This document shows, piece by piece, positions 10,654-22,510 of a DNA stretch of 64,000 bases. The DNA is from Bremia lactucae. Lineage: Eukaryota; Oomycota; Peronosporomycetes; Peronosporales; Peronosporaceae. The notes under the pieces were generated by a model that saw nothing but the letters and a program-made list of their open reading frames with translations, was not told where the DNA came from and searched no databases. Position numbers and translations under genes: made by a program. Where the stretch lies: positions 2,008,829 through 2,072,828 of the forward strand of contig NC_090623.1 of NCBI RefSeq assembly GCF_004359215.1. Direction: 5' to 3'. Every line of letters starts with the position of its first letter. Position 1 is the stretch's first letter.

Positions 10654-11420
10654 TCACATCCAATACCTTTGTCCAAACGGATGCACAAGAGACGTTCCTG
10701 CCACAATTTCTCGTAATATGTCATAAATTCCTAAATTTTGGCAGCACCCCACCTCACTCTTTTTCTCCAGGAAATGAGCTATCACGTAACTCGAGTAAAT
10801 ATCCGCAAAAGTTAAAATGTACTTAGCACCACCCATCGATAACATTTCCTTCACGTTCTCGATGATTGAAGAAATAAACTCGTACTCGACCGGGAGGCTG
10901 CTCAACAGTACCACGAGGTGACGTGCCTCGTCAACTGGCTCACCCATCGTCTTCAAACCCATTACGAGCTCTTCGAACGCATCCAAATGCTTTGACATAC
11001 TTGTACCGTCTTCCATCTTGAACTCATGGAGGCGACGAGTCATAGCGACGATTGTGGAGGGTTGTGCGATTGTAATGCTCCCTGAGCATTGCTCATGTTT
11101 GCATAGCACGCGTCACGGAACGGATCTTCGTCTGATGCTGTATCTCCACACCTTGAGCGATGGTATCCAACGCTTTCTCATCGTTAACGAGCCATGGCTT
11201 CGCGACCTCGCTCGCCAGCTTTGTGTAGTGCACATGCGCAAGCGGCCCCTTCCGGGCTTACGTCATGCGGATGTTGTACTCCCAATGGGAGTAATTTCCA
11301 TTTCCCAGAAAACTTCAGTACGTTTTGTTGACATCCTGAGAGTTCTTGTGTCGTGGGCAGCGATCGAGCTGCGGCTATTATTGTGTTGGTAAAGGAAGCA
11401 AATTCCGAGGTGAGACTCAC
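10654..11420 (-). pseudogene. Copia gag fused to integrase by deletion
   Basis: The gag begins MSLTSEFASFTNTI at 11420. In the 10654-11109 frame the gag core (RRLHEFKMEDGTSMSKHLDA, LLSSLPVEYEFISSIIENVK) runs straight into an integrase segment (KYILTFADIYSSYVIAHFLE). The gag zinc knuckle, the protease and the start of integrase are absent, so they were deleted in frame. The end of this frame is a shifted tail. Confidence 0.75.
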
Positions 11421-11589
11421 AATATTATCTAGTACAGCTCCTATCTTACTCGCTTGACTGCCAACAATCCGTGTTATCCAATCCGATTATAGTAGAAACA
11501 CATCACAGTGCACCGCTCCTAACCGTGCGTAATGGTGCAATCTTTACAATAAGACACTATTGTGCGGTGCGCAAGGAGGCGCCATACCT

Positions 11590-11850
11590 AGTTTGTTATC
11601 AATATAAATAGCCCGTAGTAGATATAAGATCTTTACGTAGGAACTTTATATTGTAATATGTTAACGCAAGTTTCCTTTTTCCTATTCTAAAGCCTTAGAA
11701 CTAATTCTTGTTGGCTAATGCTACTTAGCTACCTATAATCTTCCTCTGCACGACGTGGACGTGAAGTAACCGAGCTCTTCCCACCTTCACTGTAATCAGT
11801 GTAGGCTGTCTAGTACTGGTAACAGTACTAGCAAAGCGTGCCGCATTACA
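11590..11850 (+). repeat. Divergent LTR, family A-like (3' part)
   Basis: The stretch ends in GCATTACA and is followed by a leader (TTAGCACTTCGTAGTCCGTC) nearly identical to that after the LTR at 24784. It contains the TCTTCCTCTGCACG and paired AGTACTG blocks of family A LTRs. The 5' end could not be placed. It is probably the 5' LTR of the decayed element to the right. Confidence 0.6.
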
Positions 11851-11904
11851 CATATTAGCACTTCGTAGTCCGTCAACAGCCCACGCACGTTCCATCCACC
11901 CAAC

Positions 11905-12410
11905 GCTGTTGCGAAATTGCAACGGCGAGGCGGATCGTCAAAAACGGTCGAGGTCAGTAGGTGCGGAGCGTCCTACTGATTCAGCGACGTCAAAAGAATT
12001 TGCAGGCCTTTTGACAAAAGTCGGTCCTCACACAAACATTGTGTGTAACTGCCCCAGGGGATGAGGTTAACCTCATCATTTTGATAGGAAAAGTGTCAAA
12101 AAAGTTGCCACTCAAGTCCTTCGTCGATTGTGGGCGTCGAATAATTATATTAGACGCCAATCGCTAGAAGATCGCAGACTCAAATTTATTGAGCGCAATA
12201 TCCCTTTTAACAGTAAGAGAACGTGTAGTTGGAATCCAACACTAAATTTTATCTTTAAATTCAGAAATCACAACAAAAAGGATAAACACTACGATGACGA
12301 TTTCATCGTACTAGATTTGAATGACATATTTGATGTCATCCTTAGATTAACATGGCTCAGAAAGTACGAGCCATGCATCAATTGCAGCATCAAGCCGTGA
12401 CGATGCATGT
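11905..12410 (+). pseudogene. Gypsy aspartic protease remnant
   Basis: By comparison with the better copy at 25.9-26.3 kb, this encodes a protease remnant with RRQSLEDRRLKFIERNIPF, then FIVLDLNDIFDVILRLTWL and the match to the ILGLPWL protease end. The catalytic Asp-Ser/Cys-Gly block is not recognisable. Many stops are present. Confidence 0.65.
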
Positions 12411-13480
12411 CTTTTGTTCATCAGATGGCCAACTGCTGAACGTCTTGGAGCGTCCATAAGCGTGTGGATGTCCTACCAATGAAAGCGACGGCCTCACTTG
12501 TGGGTTAGTCGTTTGCATGACTGCACAAGACCTCACTGTGAATACCCAGCACACTGTGGAGTTAGATCCCGACGGCTGTGCACAAGCACAGGCAGCGTCG
12601 AAGTTCGACTACTCAAATAAGTTAAGTAATACGGAACAAGGATGCTTGCTTGGAAAGCAACATCCAAGAAGATTCAAAACGTGTCTAAAAGAGACAGTGC
12701 AAAACTCCTAGATCGACTGGAGAGTCGATCGTTGAGGATCTCGCTGTGAATGCGCAACCACAGATAAAGGCATTTGAGGAGGATGCTCCCCAAATTAAAC
12801 TTGAGAAAACAAGCCCCCAACAATCTGGGGATTAAGTCTCCTAAAAGCTATGGTCAAAGCTTCTCTGGTATTGCCGACCGAATATCGGCCAGTACTTGTC
12901 ATCTGTGACAAGTACGCAGATCTGCTTAACTTTGCCACTACGCAGATCACGCAAGAACCGTTTCGGCTCTAGCGTTGGCGATTGAGTATCTACGAAGTTA
13001 ACTTTGGAGGCCCTATCAGATAAAGTATGTAAGCACCTACACTTGATTCACTTTTACTAAGACATTTTAATGTCTCAGTTTCCTTTTTGGAAGTATTGTC
13101 AAAGGTAGGATTTCCTGAGAGCGAACGGGTTCTCAGTAACTGATTGATGGACGAAAGTGTCCTCGATGAGAAGTCTCGGATGGAAAATTTTAAGTACCAA
13201 TCCTGAAAGTCTTTGAAGACAAATTCTTTATAAAAGGATTTTATCGAATTTAAGGATGTATCTCCTCACATTTTCACCGACAGCTTTTCCAAATCAGCCA
13301 AAAACATGTCGATCAGCGATGATGTTAAATCCGTACCCGTAAGAGTTGCCTAAGGAAAAAGGCAACAGACAGTAAATCGATCTGAGACCAGTTTCGAAAA
13401 AAATGTGTTATGAAGCAGTGGCCATTACCGCGTTAACAAGTAGAAACAATCGACGAATTCTTTGCCGGCCCCTTAGCAGC
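12411..13480 (+). other. Decayed pol linker
   Basis: About 1 kb of low-quality plus-strand frames lies between protease and RT of the same element. It aligns by position with the 26.3-27.3 kb linker (for example VNTQHTVELDPDGCAQAQAA). I see no other gene here. Confidence 0.45.
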
Positions 13481-13484
13481 GGAC

Positions 13485-14110
13485 CATGTGAGGAAGTCAA
13501 CCTTCCCACATAGCTCTCCGACATTTTGTATACGAAAAACAATTGGAGGATGGTGGACTGAGCATGCGTTCAATATACTAAAACGCTGCAACGGTATCGG
13601 TATTTGGGCGATACCACAAAAAGACGTTATCATTGATGTTAATGTCAAAGAGTACTATCTTTTCTTCGATGGGTCTCTATCAGATCCTTATGCGTGAAGA
13701 AAAAAATATTCCGTTCACAGCAGTTAGCACCCCAAGCGGTATGCTATTGGAGTGGCTAGTTTGCCACAGGGACTTAGTAATGCCCCTACGATATTTAACC
13801 GATGTGTAACAAATCTGTTGAGATCGGTGCAGGATTTCGCACCGAGTCAATTTGATGACGTCTTCGTTCATAGCAGGGCCATGAACAGAAAGTCGGAAGT
13901 CAAAGTACATCGTGCCCACGTCCGACAGGTTCTTACACTTCTGCGTAAGCATAAGTTGTATACAAATCTCAAAAAGTGTATACATTCACTGCAAACGTGA
14001 TACCAATTTTTGAATGCATCGTGGGTAAACACGGTGTACGCCCAGATCCGGAAAAGATCAAGGCGATCAGCGACTGGCTTGTGACACTCGAATTAAAAAG
14101 TTCCTTCGCT
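13485..14110 (+). pseudogene. Gypsy reverse transcriptase remnant
   Basis: The plus strand shows KSTFPHSSPTFCIRKTIGGW, then FTAVSTPSGMLLEWL in a second frame, then LPQGLSNAPTIFNRCVTNLL and an intact FDDVFVHSRA active-site block, ending with IVGKHGVRPDPEKIKAI. At least three frame breaks are present, so the enzyme is dead. Confidence 0.85.
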
Positions 14111-14129
14111 TAGCGGCGTACTTACACAA

Positions 14130-14650
14130 GTACTCCCGCAACTATGCCGAAATGACAGTAAATATTTCTTTTTGTTGAAGAAAAATGTGAAGTGGTCATG
14201 CTGGTGGCCAGCGTTTCTTTGAGGGTATCAAGCAAATCTTGATGCAATCGTCAATCCCGGCGATTGCGAATCAAGACAGACCAGTCCATGTGGTCTGTGA
14301 GGATAGCAATTTTGCAATCGGCTGTGCGTTAAAGCAATATGACATAGACTGTGCAGAGCGCGTCGTCTGCTATCCTTCGCATCAGCTTCAACCAGCTGAA
14401 AGCAATTACCCTGTGTATTACAAGGATTTCCTTGCCATGAAATATGCACTGGCGAAGTTTTAGTATATATCTCTTGGTAGATAGACCGTTCATTTTTTTA
14501 TATACGGACCATGCGTATTTACGCACGACCGCGATCAGTCCACATCTCGCAAAGAATTGCGAGCTGGTGGTCTTTCTTCGCGGAGTATAACTTCTCCGTG
14601 GACTATAAATCAGACGAATGATTAAATGTCGTTGCTGATACCCTTCGCGG
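14130..14650 (+). pseudogene. Gypsy RNase H remnant
   Basis: The frame at 14239-14463 encodes IPAIANQDRPVHVVCEDSNF, AIGCALKQYDID, then SHQLQPAESNYPVYYKDFLA and MKYALAKF. It is followed by a degraded YTDHA-type block and a connection segment. These are in the usual order after RT. Confidence 0.8.
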
Positions 14651-14929
14651 CAACTCGATTTTGAGCCGGCTGTGCAACACAACAGTGAGGATAAGCCCAC
14701 AATTGCAACAATCAATAGTGAGCATGAGCCCACTGTTGCAACAACAAGTGTTCCGTCGTCAACATTACTTGGCGGCGTTAGAAAAGCCTATCAAGAAGAT
14801 AAGGCTATTGAAGGGTTGATAAATTACCTAAAAATCATCGCAACAATTTTTGATGGGAATGTCGAGTTTGTATCGAGTCTCAACGGATCGATACATAACA
14901 CGCAAAAATTTTAAATTTCACAGACACTG

Positions 14930-15540
14930 CTGGCGACACACTACGTGTCGTCATTTCCACTCTTAATGATTTGCGTTTACGCATCATGTATGACAACCAA
15001 TAAGTGGTGATCGTGGATGTAAAAATACCTATTTCACGACAAGTCGCGACTTCTACTGGCCACGCCAGTATGAGTTTGTCCACAAGTACATTCATGCTTG
15101 CGAAGTTTCTCAACGGATGAAGCCCAATAAGAGCTTCATCCCGTGCTCCGTTACAACCTCTGCCTGTTCCGGCAGAGTTTTGACAGTCCGTATCTATGGA
15201 TTTCGGCTTCGAATTTCCCAAAAACGATGATAAAGATAATGGTATTCTTGTGTTTGTTGATCGTTTCAGCAAAATGGTATATCTTGCTGCAGTCCTGGAG
15301 TCGATTGCAGTCAAAGGCTGTGCTCGTGTATTTGTTGACACTATATTTCGACTCCATGGGTTACCCCGTGAACTGGTCTAAGATCGAGACCCCAGATTCA
15401 CGGCGGAGTTTTGGCAATCTGTGTTCAAATCGCAATCGCATGGAACACAGCTGGAAATGTCAACTTCTGACCATACTAAAACAGATGGTCAGACAGAACG
15501 TGCAAATTGTATCCTCGAAGAGATAATTCGCGGATACTTC
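14930..15540 (+). pseudogene. Gypsy integrase core remnant
   Basis: A degraded zinc-binding region around 15040-15150 contains SRDFYWPRQYEFVHKYIHAC. It is followed by MDFGFEFPKNDDKDNG, ILVFVDRFSKMVYLAAVLES and GCARVFVDTIFRLHGLP, then FTAEFWQSVFKSQSHGTQLE and KTDGQTERAN. This is the DDE-type rve core with frame changes. Confidence 0.8.
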
Positions 15541-16030
15541 AATGTTGATTAAGTCAACATTGTTATCCCTCGTATTGACCTTACGGCCGATGCGTGATGA
15601 GCAAGAGCTAGAAGGTTCTTTGGTCGAGCGAGTCCCTCCCCCTTGAAAAAGAGTTACTCTCGAACAAGGAGGGTATACGTGGATGGCGTAAGCCGTTCAC
15701 GTAAAACGGTGTTTGCTTCGTAAGACGGCAAACTCAGTAAGAAAATAATGCCTTGACTAGAAAAAAGATTGACATCTCCGCAGTGCCAAACGGTCGCACT
15801 GAAAACAAAAATGGAGTCGAGTCGGCAAGTGATTTCCTGCTGGCTAGATGAGCACTGGTCCGCTTCGTACAGAATTTCATCGCTGATGCGATGGGTCGAC
15901 AAAAACAGAATTTTGACAAAAATGAAAGAGCAAACATACTTTCATTTAATGTTTACGGCCTAGTCTTCCTGTCTACGGTAGACCTACCAAAACATGATAT
16001 GACGAATGCGGGCAGTAATAACTTTCGTGT
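15541..16030 (+). other. Decayed inter-domain sequence
   Basis: About 490 bases between the integrase core and its C-terminal domain. Only scattered short frames are seen, some of which (REQTYFHLMF-like) fit the degraded end of an integrase. No separate gene is visible. Confidence 0.4.
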
Positions 16031-16735
16031 TCAACCTCGCCAAGCAATGCGTACATGGTCCAGCTGCCTCGTGAGATGCGTATGCATTCTTCGTTTCATG
16101 TTGGGCGTCTTCGCTCTTATCATCAGTACGAGGCTTTGACCGATTTCAAATCACACCGGAACGGTGTAAGGCATCTGCCAAAGCCTGATGGTCACGACCT
16201 TAAGAATGATAGTCTCGGGACAGAGTCTGATTCTCATAAACCAGACAATTCAATTTTTCCTCCAAGGAAGAGTTATTCTGCCGAGGTGTCACCAGCTCCT
16301 TTAGAAGGGACTGATATGTCCTTTTGTTCGCCAGTGGTCAGTCGGAACCTGCGCACAATTTAGGAACTGGTCACGAGAAACATTATCAACCATCATCGCT
16401 AACTCGCGGCGACGGGATCGCTCGTAATCAACGCCCTTCCTCAAATAATAAAATGTGTGATCCAAATCACGATTTTCATTCGGGTTCGTCAAACGAGGCG
16501 AGCTCGATGTCTCCTCTCTCTCCATATTCATTGACGGATTTGAGAGGTGAGAAGCATGTTTTTCTTGTTGAACTCCTATCGAACCACCGTGACCCAAAGG
16601 GGATCGAACGAGTTATCTCGCTCGTTGGCGAGGGTATCCACCCTCACATGATAGTTGGGAACCTCGTTTTCAACTGATGGTGGATGTTCCAGGTCTTGTA
16701 CGACAGTACGACGAGACGCATCCTCCTTGACAGAG
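16031..16735 (+). pseudogene. Gypsy integrase C-terminus and chromodomain remnant
   Basis: MRMHSSFHVGRLRSYHQYEA (16076-16135) matches the block at 60-115. A diverged chromodomain follows near 16560-16735 (FLVELLSNHRDPKGIERVIS, with the aromatic cage blocks decayed). This supports the same element type as at the left edge. Confidence 0.75.
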
Positions 16736-16839
16736 GGTCCATCAGAGAAAGAGGGCTTCCCGCGCTCATAACATGATTTGTGGTTCTTAATCCATCGACG
16801 CATCTAGTAAAAGATGAGCGTTTTTCAATGAGGGTCATA

Positions 16840-17566
16840 AAGAGAGTATACCTTCTTAAGGGCATCACCTGCACAGTGCGAAGCATGGGCATGAATCCCC
16901 TAACGACAGGCAGGTAACCCTGACTCTCAAGACAAACGATGCAGCTTGTAGCGTGCTCCGATCATGGTCCAGTTTTTGAACCGTTCACGGGAGGCATCCA
17001 GCATGTCAAGCCAGGCCTCGCGGCCTATGCTTTGTACATTCCGTACAAATGCTTACCAAGCTTTGAACAAAGGAGTGATATCCTTTGCCCGCTTACATGT
17101 GTTCCACCGATGCCGGAAACGGAATCAAATGAAGAATCCTCACCAGGCTTGTGAAGTCTGGATGAGTCGAATATCGGAACATGGTATCGATCGTTGATCA
17201 TACTAGACCAACGAGTTCGGTTGCCCTTAGAACGCAACCGAAGCTTCTGTTACGGAACCTAACCGCAAAACATTCCGGTCCCTCTGCTGATTGGATGTTA
17301 ACGTTAACGCCAACATTACTCTCGGAGTGATCTTTAGAATCATTCCGTCCCTGGTGATGCATACTAGCACCACCAGTAGCAAGCTTACCGAAGTGACCTT
17401 TATGATCACTTCGTCCCTGGTGATGCATACTTACATCACCGGATTTATCGTCGTCCCTGGAGTCATCACAAGATGCCTCCGCACGAAAAAGGTCTAACGA
17501 AGTGTCAAACAACCTCGCCATCACCTCTTTGGTTGTCACATTAGAACTCGTAGGTTTAACGGACAT
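16840..17566 (-). pseudogene. Antisense ORF of Gypsy family A (copy 3, diverged)
   Basis: On the minus strand an ATG at 17566 opens a 122-residue frame (MSVKPTSSNVTTKEVMARLF start, then Asp/Ser/His-rich), followed in other frames by LCSKLGKHLYGMY and IVCLESQGYLPVVRG. The latter aligns by position with SREAGLPCLTWG of copy 1, and the DNA around 16935 (GACAAACGATGCA) matches 907-919. It lies just after the chromodomain, as in copy 1. A 66-bp imperfect internal repeat gives two copies of SMHHQGR. Strongly decayed. Confidence 0.4.
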
Positions 17567-17734
17567 GACCCCGGTTGATCCAAGGCCTTAGCAGTTGCCA
17601 TCGAGTCGGGCGATGACGCCGACTCGGCCCAATCACCTATAATGGGAGTAGGAGGTGACTGTCACCATCACCTGCGATGGCATCAACATATGACATATTC
17701 CAGTCACCTCCAATTGGAGTGAGGAGGTGACTTT

Positions 17735-18600
17735 CTAGATAGACCGTTTTATCGCTTCCAAAGAACGTGCGTCTTTACGCAGGGCAGTACACTCTTCTCG
17801 CAAAGGATGGCGGAATGGTTCTATTTCTTCGCGACGTATAACTTTTCTGAGGAATTAAAGCATGTCAACTTACTGCCGTCGATGATGCGCTTTTGCGTCA
17901 GGATATTTTGAGCCGGCTAACTCACTGTGCAACACTATTTCAACAGTTTTATCGTCAACATTGCTTGCGGACATTAAAAGAGCCTATAAAGAAGATACAT
18001 TTCTCAAGAATTTGACGGATCATCTTCACAGCAATCATTGAAGGATTGTCGACATTGTATCGATTCTCACTAGATCGATACACAATACTCGATGAATTCC
18101 AGTATCATGCAGTAATTGCCGCCGACACAACTCGTGTCATCGTCCCAATGTATAAGTGTATCGATGCATCACTACGTGGGCATCGTGTGCGAGAGAAGAC
18201 TTAACTCGCAGTAAGTCGCGACTTTTGCTGCCTCGCCAATATCAGTTTGTGCACAAGTCCGTACGTGCTTGCGAAGCTTGTCAGTGATCTAGACCTCCAT
18301 GTGTGCTTCATTACAGCGTCTGCCAGTTCCGGCAGAGTGCTGTCCGTATCAATGGACTTTGTTTTCGGGTTATCCGAAGATACTCACAAGGAAATTCGTA
18401 ATATGTATTTGTAAATCGGCGTAGCGAGATGGTGCATTTTGTGCAGCTCCGAAGTTGATCGCAGCCAAGGGCTGCGGTCGAGTCTATGGCGACACGATAT
18501 TTCGGCTCCTTGATTTACCTCGTAAATTAAACTCGGATCGAGATCTCCGATTTGCGGCGGAGTTTTGGAAAAAAATGTGTTCCTTAACCAACAGTCACAA
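17735..18600 (+). pseudogene. Gypsy RNase H to integrase fragment
   Basis: The DNA from 17735 repeats, in diverged form, the 14475-15420 segment of the previous element (for example GATAGACCGTT, the acgcatgac-type RNase H block, then a zinc-binding region near 18220 and AEFW at 18556). It has many stops and is a second, more decayed copy rather than a continuation. Confidence 0.6.
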
Positions 18601-18824
18601 TAGTGACTAATGTGGAGTGACAGAAAAACACAACATGAACTTGTCGGGGAATTTTGCATTATTGGTTTTTTATTTAAAAACTGCAATTTTATTGCATTAT
18701 TCATTTTGCTTAAAAATCAATTCGTTTAAGCATCGTGCGCGTCGCCTGTGAGACAGCAAAGCTGGAAGCTGCAAAGCTCAGTGCACTTTTGGCGACGCAA
18801 ATGTTTCAGCAGACGATAATGCGT

Positions 18825-19540
18825 CTACTGCGGGGACACTCGAAAAATTAGCTGCCGCATACTACATGGCAAGGTGTTCCTTATCATGCAAGTGTAATTA
18901 CGCTCAGCTGGTTGAGCTGACGTGACTGATAGCAGACGAAGGGCTCTGCGCCATCTTTCATATTGCATTAATGCGCAGCCAATTGCAAAATCGCTGGCGT
19001 CACGCATCACATGAAATAGTCTGTCTTGGCTGCAATCGGTAAGATCGGTAATTGCATCAAGCATTGCTTGTTAATTTCTAATGAACTCTGACTATCGCCG
19101 TTAATGACAATTTGTATCCTTCTTGGGTAAACTAGAAAGTTGCACCGTCATTTAGGAGCTGTTGCGCGATCACAAGTGCTCGCTCAAAAACTGCTAGCCC
19201 AGAAACTTCCGAAGTACCTTGACATCGACTGGCACACGCCAGTAGGTGATCGCCTTGAATTTCTCACGATCAAGACGTCTTGTTCTCCACGATACGCAAA
19301 GAAAAGGTATATTCGCTTGCAGCAACTATACACCTCTTGAGGTTGGTGTGCAGCTTCTCCGCACGCATAAGTGAAGAGCGTTTGGACGTGAGCACAATGT
19401 ATTCTAACGTCCGACCTTCTCGGCTATGAACGGATAAAGCATCAAATGAACTTGGTACTGAATTTCGCACCGATCTTAATAAATTCGTTACAAATCTGCT
19501 AAAAGCTGTAGGGGTATGATTCAGCCGTAGTGGCATTTCT
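18825..19540 (-). pseudogene. Gypsy RT to RNase H fragment, reversed
   Basis: The minus strand encodes TAFSRFVTNLLRSVRNSVPS with a degraded active-site block (FDALSVHSRE in place of FDDVFVHSR), then, downstream at 18825-19064, DRLFHVMRDASDFAIGCALM and QPAERNYTCM of RNase H. It is therefore an oppositely oriented copy of the same family. Confidence 0.75.
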
Positions 19541-19859
19541 AGCCATTTTCAAAGCATACCGCTTGGGTGCTTACTGATGAAAGGAGTAAACTGCTAATAC
19601 ATCAGAATCGGATAAAACTACCAGATCATCGCCGAGCAAATGATACTTTAAATAACCCATCAATAATTACGTCCTTTCTCGGTATCGGCGTTTTAGCCGG
19701 TACGTTTGCAGCATTCAAATTTGCTTGAGATAGAAAGTAATGTTTGTACTCTTTGCCATCCTCATGTGGCCTCGCGGACACAGAAGGTCAGAGAGCAACG
19801 TGAGGATGTTGACTCGCTCACCTACATCTTAGCTAAGCATTTGGCAAAGAATATGTCGA

Positions 19860-20290
19860 TCGCTAATACTTTCTCACGAGGCAGTGGCCACTGTTGTGTA
19901 CGCAAATGTCGGGATCAAACTTTGCGGTGTCATTGGCCCTGCAAATTGTCATGACGTTGCTGGATCTACGGGGGCTCCACCCCTTCTGATCCCGACCATT
20001 TTTGGTGGTACGCCTCAACGTTGGGTTTCGCAACAGCATCGACCCCGCGTCCTCAGCATCTTTTCGCAGGTGGACGATCAGCTCACTCCGTGTTTCTTGG
20101 CACTGGGCGTTTGGCACTACACTCGTAGTTTTCTGTCTTCTCGCAGCGATTGCATCTTTGCAATCGCTGGAACTTGTAATGAGCGAGGATCCTCGCACTC
20201 AACATCGGGTACTGAGGACGGGCACATCCAACTACAGCAAGGTGCTGACAGTTTTCGTTGGTTTTTATCGTCCGCGTACCTGTGCTGATG
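19860..20290 (-). pseudogene. Gypsy gag end with ruined zinc knuckle, reversed
   Basis: The minus strand near 20200-19930 matches the gag end at 25.7-25.9 kb: FQRLQRCNRC, then ECSAKRPVPRNTE and GRG-DAVAKP in shifted frames. The CCHC knuckle is interrupted by a frameshift. The following ~400 bases (20291-20690) show no recognisable protein. Confidence 0.55.
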
Positions 20291-20689
20291 ACACATACAG
20301 TGGTGAATAAGGAACTATGGACTACTCCATTGCGAACAGAGGAAGTCGAGGTCTACTCCCATCCCGTAAAGCACCGTTTTTGCCCGGGCGTCGCCGACAC
20401 GGAAACGAATACGTCCATCTGGGACACGATCTCCCGACGAGCGTTCGATATACACAAAAGCCAGCTTGCGGTTGCTTTAATGCCGCTGGTGCAGCGATGA
20501 GAAGCTATGGGTGGCTTAGAGCCATGGCAACGGGCAGCGATCCAACAGCGCCCGTCTCAAATTCGGGATCATGCGAAAGCTTTGTCAGACTATCAGGTCT
20601 GGACTTGCTACAGGATTGTCACTAAACAACACAATCTCATTCATGCCGGGAGTCATGATGACTGAAGTTGTCGTGCATCTACGGTGTTT

Positions 20690-22510
20690 AATGGATGCAA
20701 CGAATCGATGGCTCACATTTCTTAGACTGTCCGAAGATCGTTTCTGATCCACTAATTTTGACCCTCACCCAATATCGATACAGCGCATGCAGTTGGGGGT
20801 TGGGAGAGGTCACAGCATCCGTAAAGGGCCGATGATACGTCCTCATAGTGGTGCCTCGGAGTAACGACGAGAGGAGAGNNNNNNNNNNNNNNNNNNNNNN
20901 NNNNNNNNNNNNNNNNNNNNNNNNNNNNNNNNNNNNNNNNNNNNNNNNNNNNNNNNNNNNNNNNNNNNNNNNNNNNNNCTGTGAAGTTTGAATACCGTGT
21001 CGATAAAGACACGGGCACAGCTTGGAGCCGTGTTCGATTCTGGTATTGAAGCAAAATGTGTTATCTTGCTGAATCTGTCTACAAAAACAAGGACTCCGTT
21101 GTTTTTGTGATCGTCTTCGGGAAATTCGAAGACGAAATCCATAGATACGGACTGCCAACATTCTGCCGGAAGTGGTAGAGGTTGGAGAGGTGCACGGGAT
21201 GAAGGGCTAACTTCACCAGCTGACATACCTCGCAAGCACGAATGTACTTGCGCATGAATTGATGGTAAAAGTCGCGACTTACTGTAAATAAGTTTGCTCA
21301 CATACACGATGCCCATTTGTTGGTGGATCGTGACACTTATACATGATGCGCAAGCGCAAATCGTAATGATTAGAGAAGACGACACGTAGAGTGTCGCCGG
21401 CAACGGCTATGTAGTACAGTAAGCCGTTGCGTGTTGTATATCTATCTGATGACGATCGATATGAACGGGCATATCTTTATAATATTTATTGGATGGATTC
21501 ATCAGATGATTCAATAAACGCAGATATTTTTATCTTCTGTGTAGGCTTTCTTTATGTCATCAAACAAAGTTGATGACGGAACACTTGGAATGAGTGGAAA
21601 TATTTTCAGTGTTGGAGTGCGCAGCCAGCTAGGGTCGGCAGGATAACGCATCAGCGACGACGTTAATAAGTCGTTCTGGTTTAAATTTCACGGAGAAATT
21701 ATACCCCGCGAAGAAGGATAGCCACCTCGTTATTCTTTGCGAGAGGTGTGGGCTGTTTACGGCCGTGCGTAATGACGCATGGTCCATTTATATAATGAAC
21801 AATCTATCTCCGAGGAGTTATACCCTAAATTTAGCCAGTGCATGTTTAATGGTAAGGAGTTCCTTGTCATGCATTGGGAAATTACGTTCAGCTGGTTGCA
21901 GATGACGCGATTGGACACAGACGACGCGTTCTGCATCGTCTGTATCGTATTGCATTAACGCACAGCCGATTTTTTGAAATCGCTGGTATCACAGACCACA
22001 TGGAATGGTTGTCTTGATCTGCTATCGCCCATCTTGGAAATTGCATCAAGCTTTGCTTGATACCTTCAAACGAACGCTGACAATCAGCGTTCCATAACAA
22101 TTTCTCGTCTTTTTTCGAGAGACGAGAGAGATGAACTGTCATCTCGGCATAATTGCGATAGTACTTGTGCAAGTACGCGGCTAGCCCAAGGAACTTTCCA
22201 AGTTCGTTGACATCGACTGGAACTGGCTAGTTGGTAATTGCCTAGATATTTTCAGGATCAAGGCGCACGCCGTATTTGCCGACGATGCACCCAAGAAGTG
22301 GTATTTTGCTTGCAGCGAATATATAATTCTTGAGATTTGCGTACAACTTATGCGTTCGCATAAGTGTAATAACCTGACGAACGTGCAATGGACGAATGCA
22401 TCGTCAAAATAACTCGGTATCTGGCTTACAGAGCCGTAGGCCTTTTGTCTACCGAGATGACCACCACGGACAGTATCGGGTGCCTCATAGAGGACTCGGT
22501 ACTTCAAATC
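20690..22510 (-). pseudogene. Gypsy pol (RT, RNase H, integrase), reversed
   Basis: On the minus strand RT ends around 22510-22181 (LGASSANTACALILKISRQL-type shifted frame). RNase H is at 22172-21640 (RNYAEMTVHLSRLSKKDEKL, WNADCQRSFEGIKQSLMQF). The integrase is at 21403-20843, with a degraded zinc-binding part, then MDFVFEFPEDDHKNNG, VLVFVDRFSKITHFASIPES and CARVFIDTVFKLH running into an assembly gap. Several frame breaks make it inactive. The domain order is contiguous, so this is one element body. Confidence 0.8.
20879..20978. other. Assembly gap (100 N)
   Basis: Exactly 100 unknown bases interrupt the integrase core. The round number suggests a gap of unknown true size. Confidence 0.99.

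Larger units (their letters stand above)
8896..11420 (-). mobile_element. Ty1/Copia retrotransposon, reversed and degenerate
   Basis: Minus-strand frames follow Copia order: gag start (11420), integrase part, linker, reverse transcriptase (to 8896). No LTR pair was recognised. Frame breaks, missing protease and missing parts of integrase and RT show it is inactive. It lies between a Gypsy element ending at 8815 and an LTR remnant near 11590. Confidence 0.8.
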
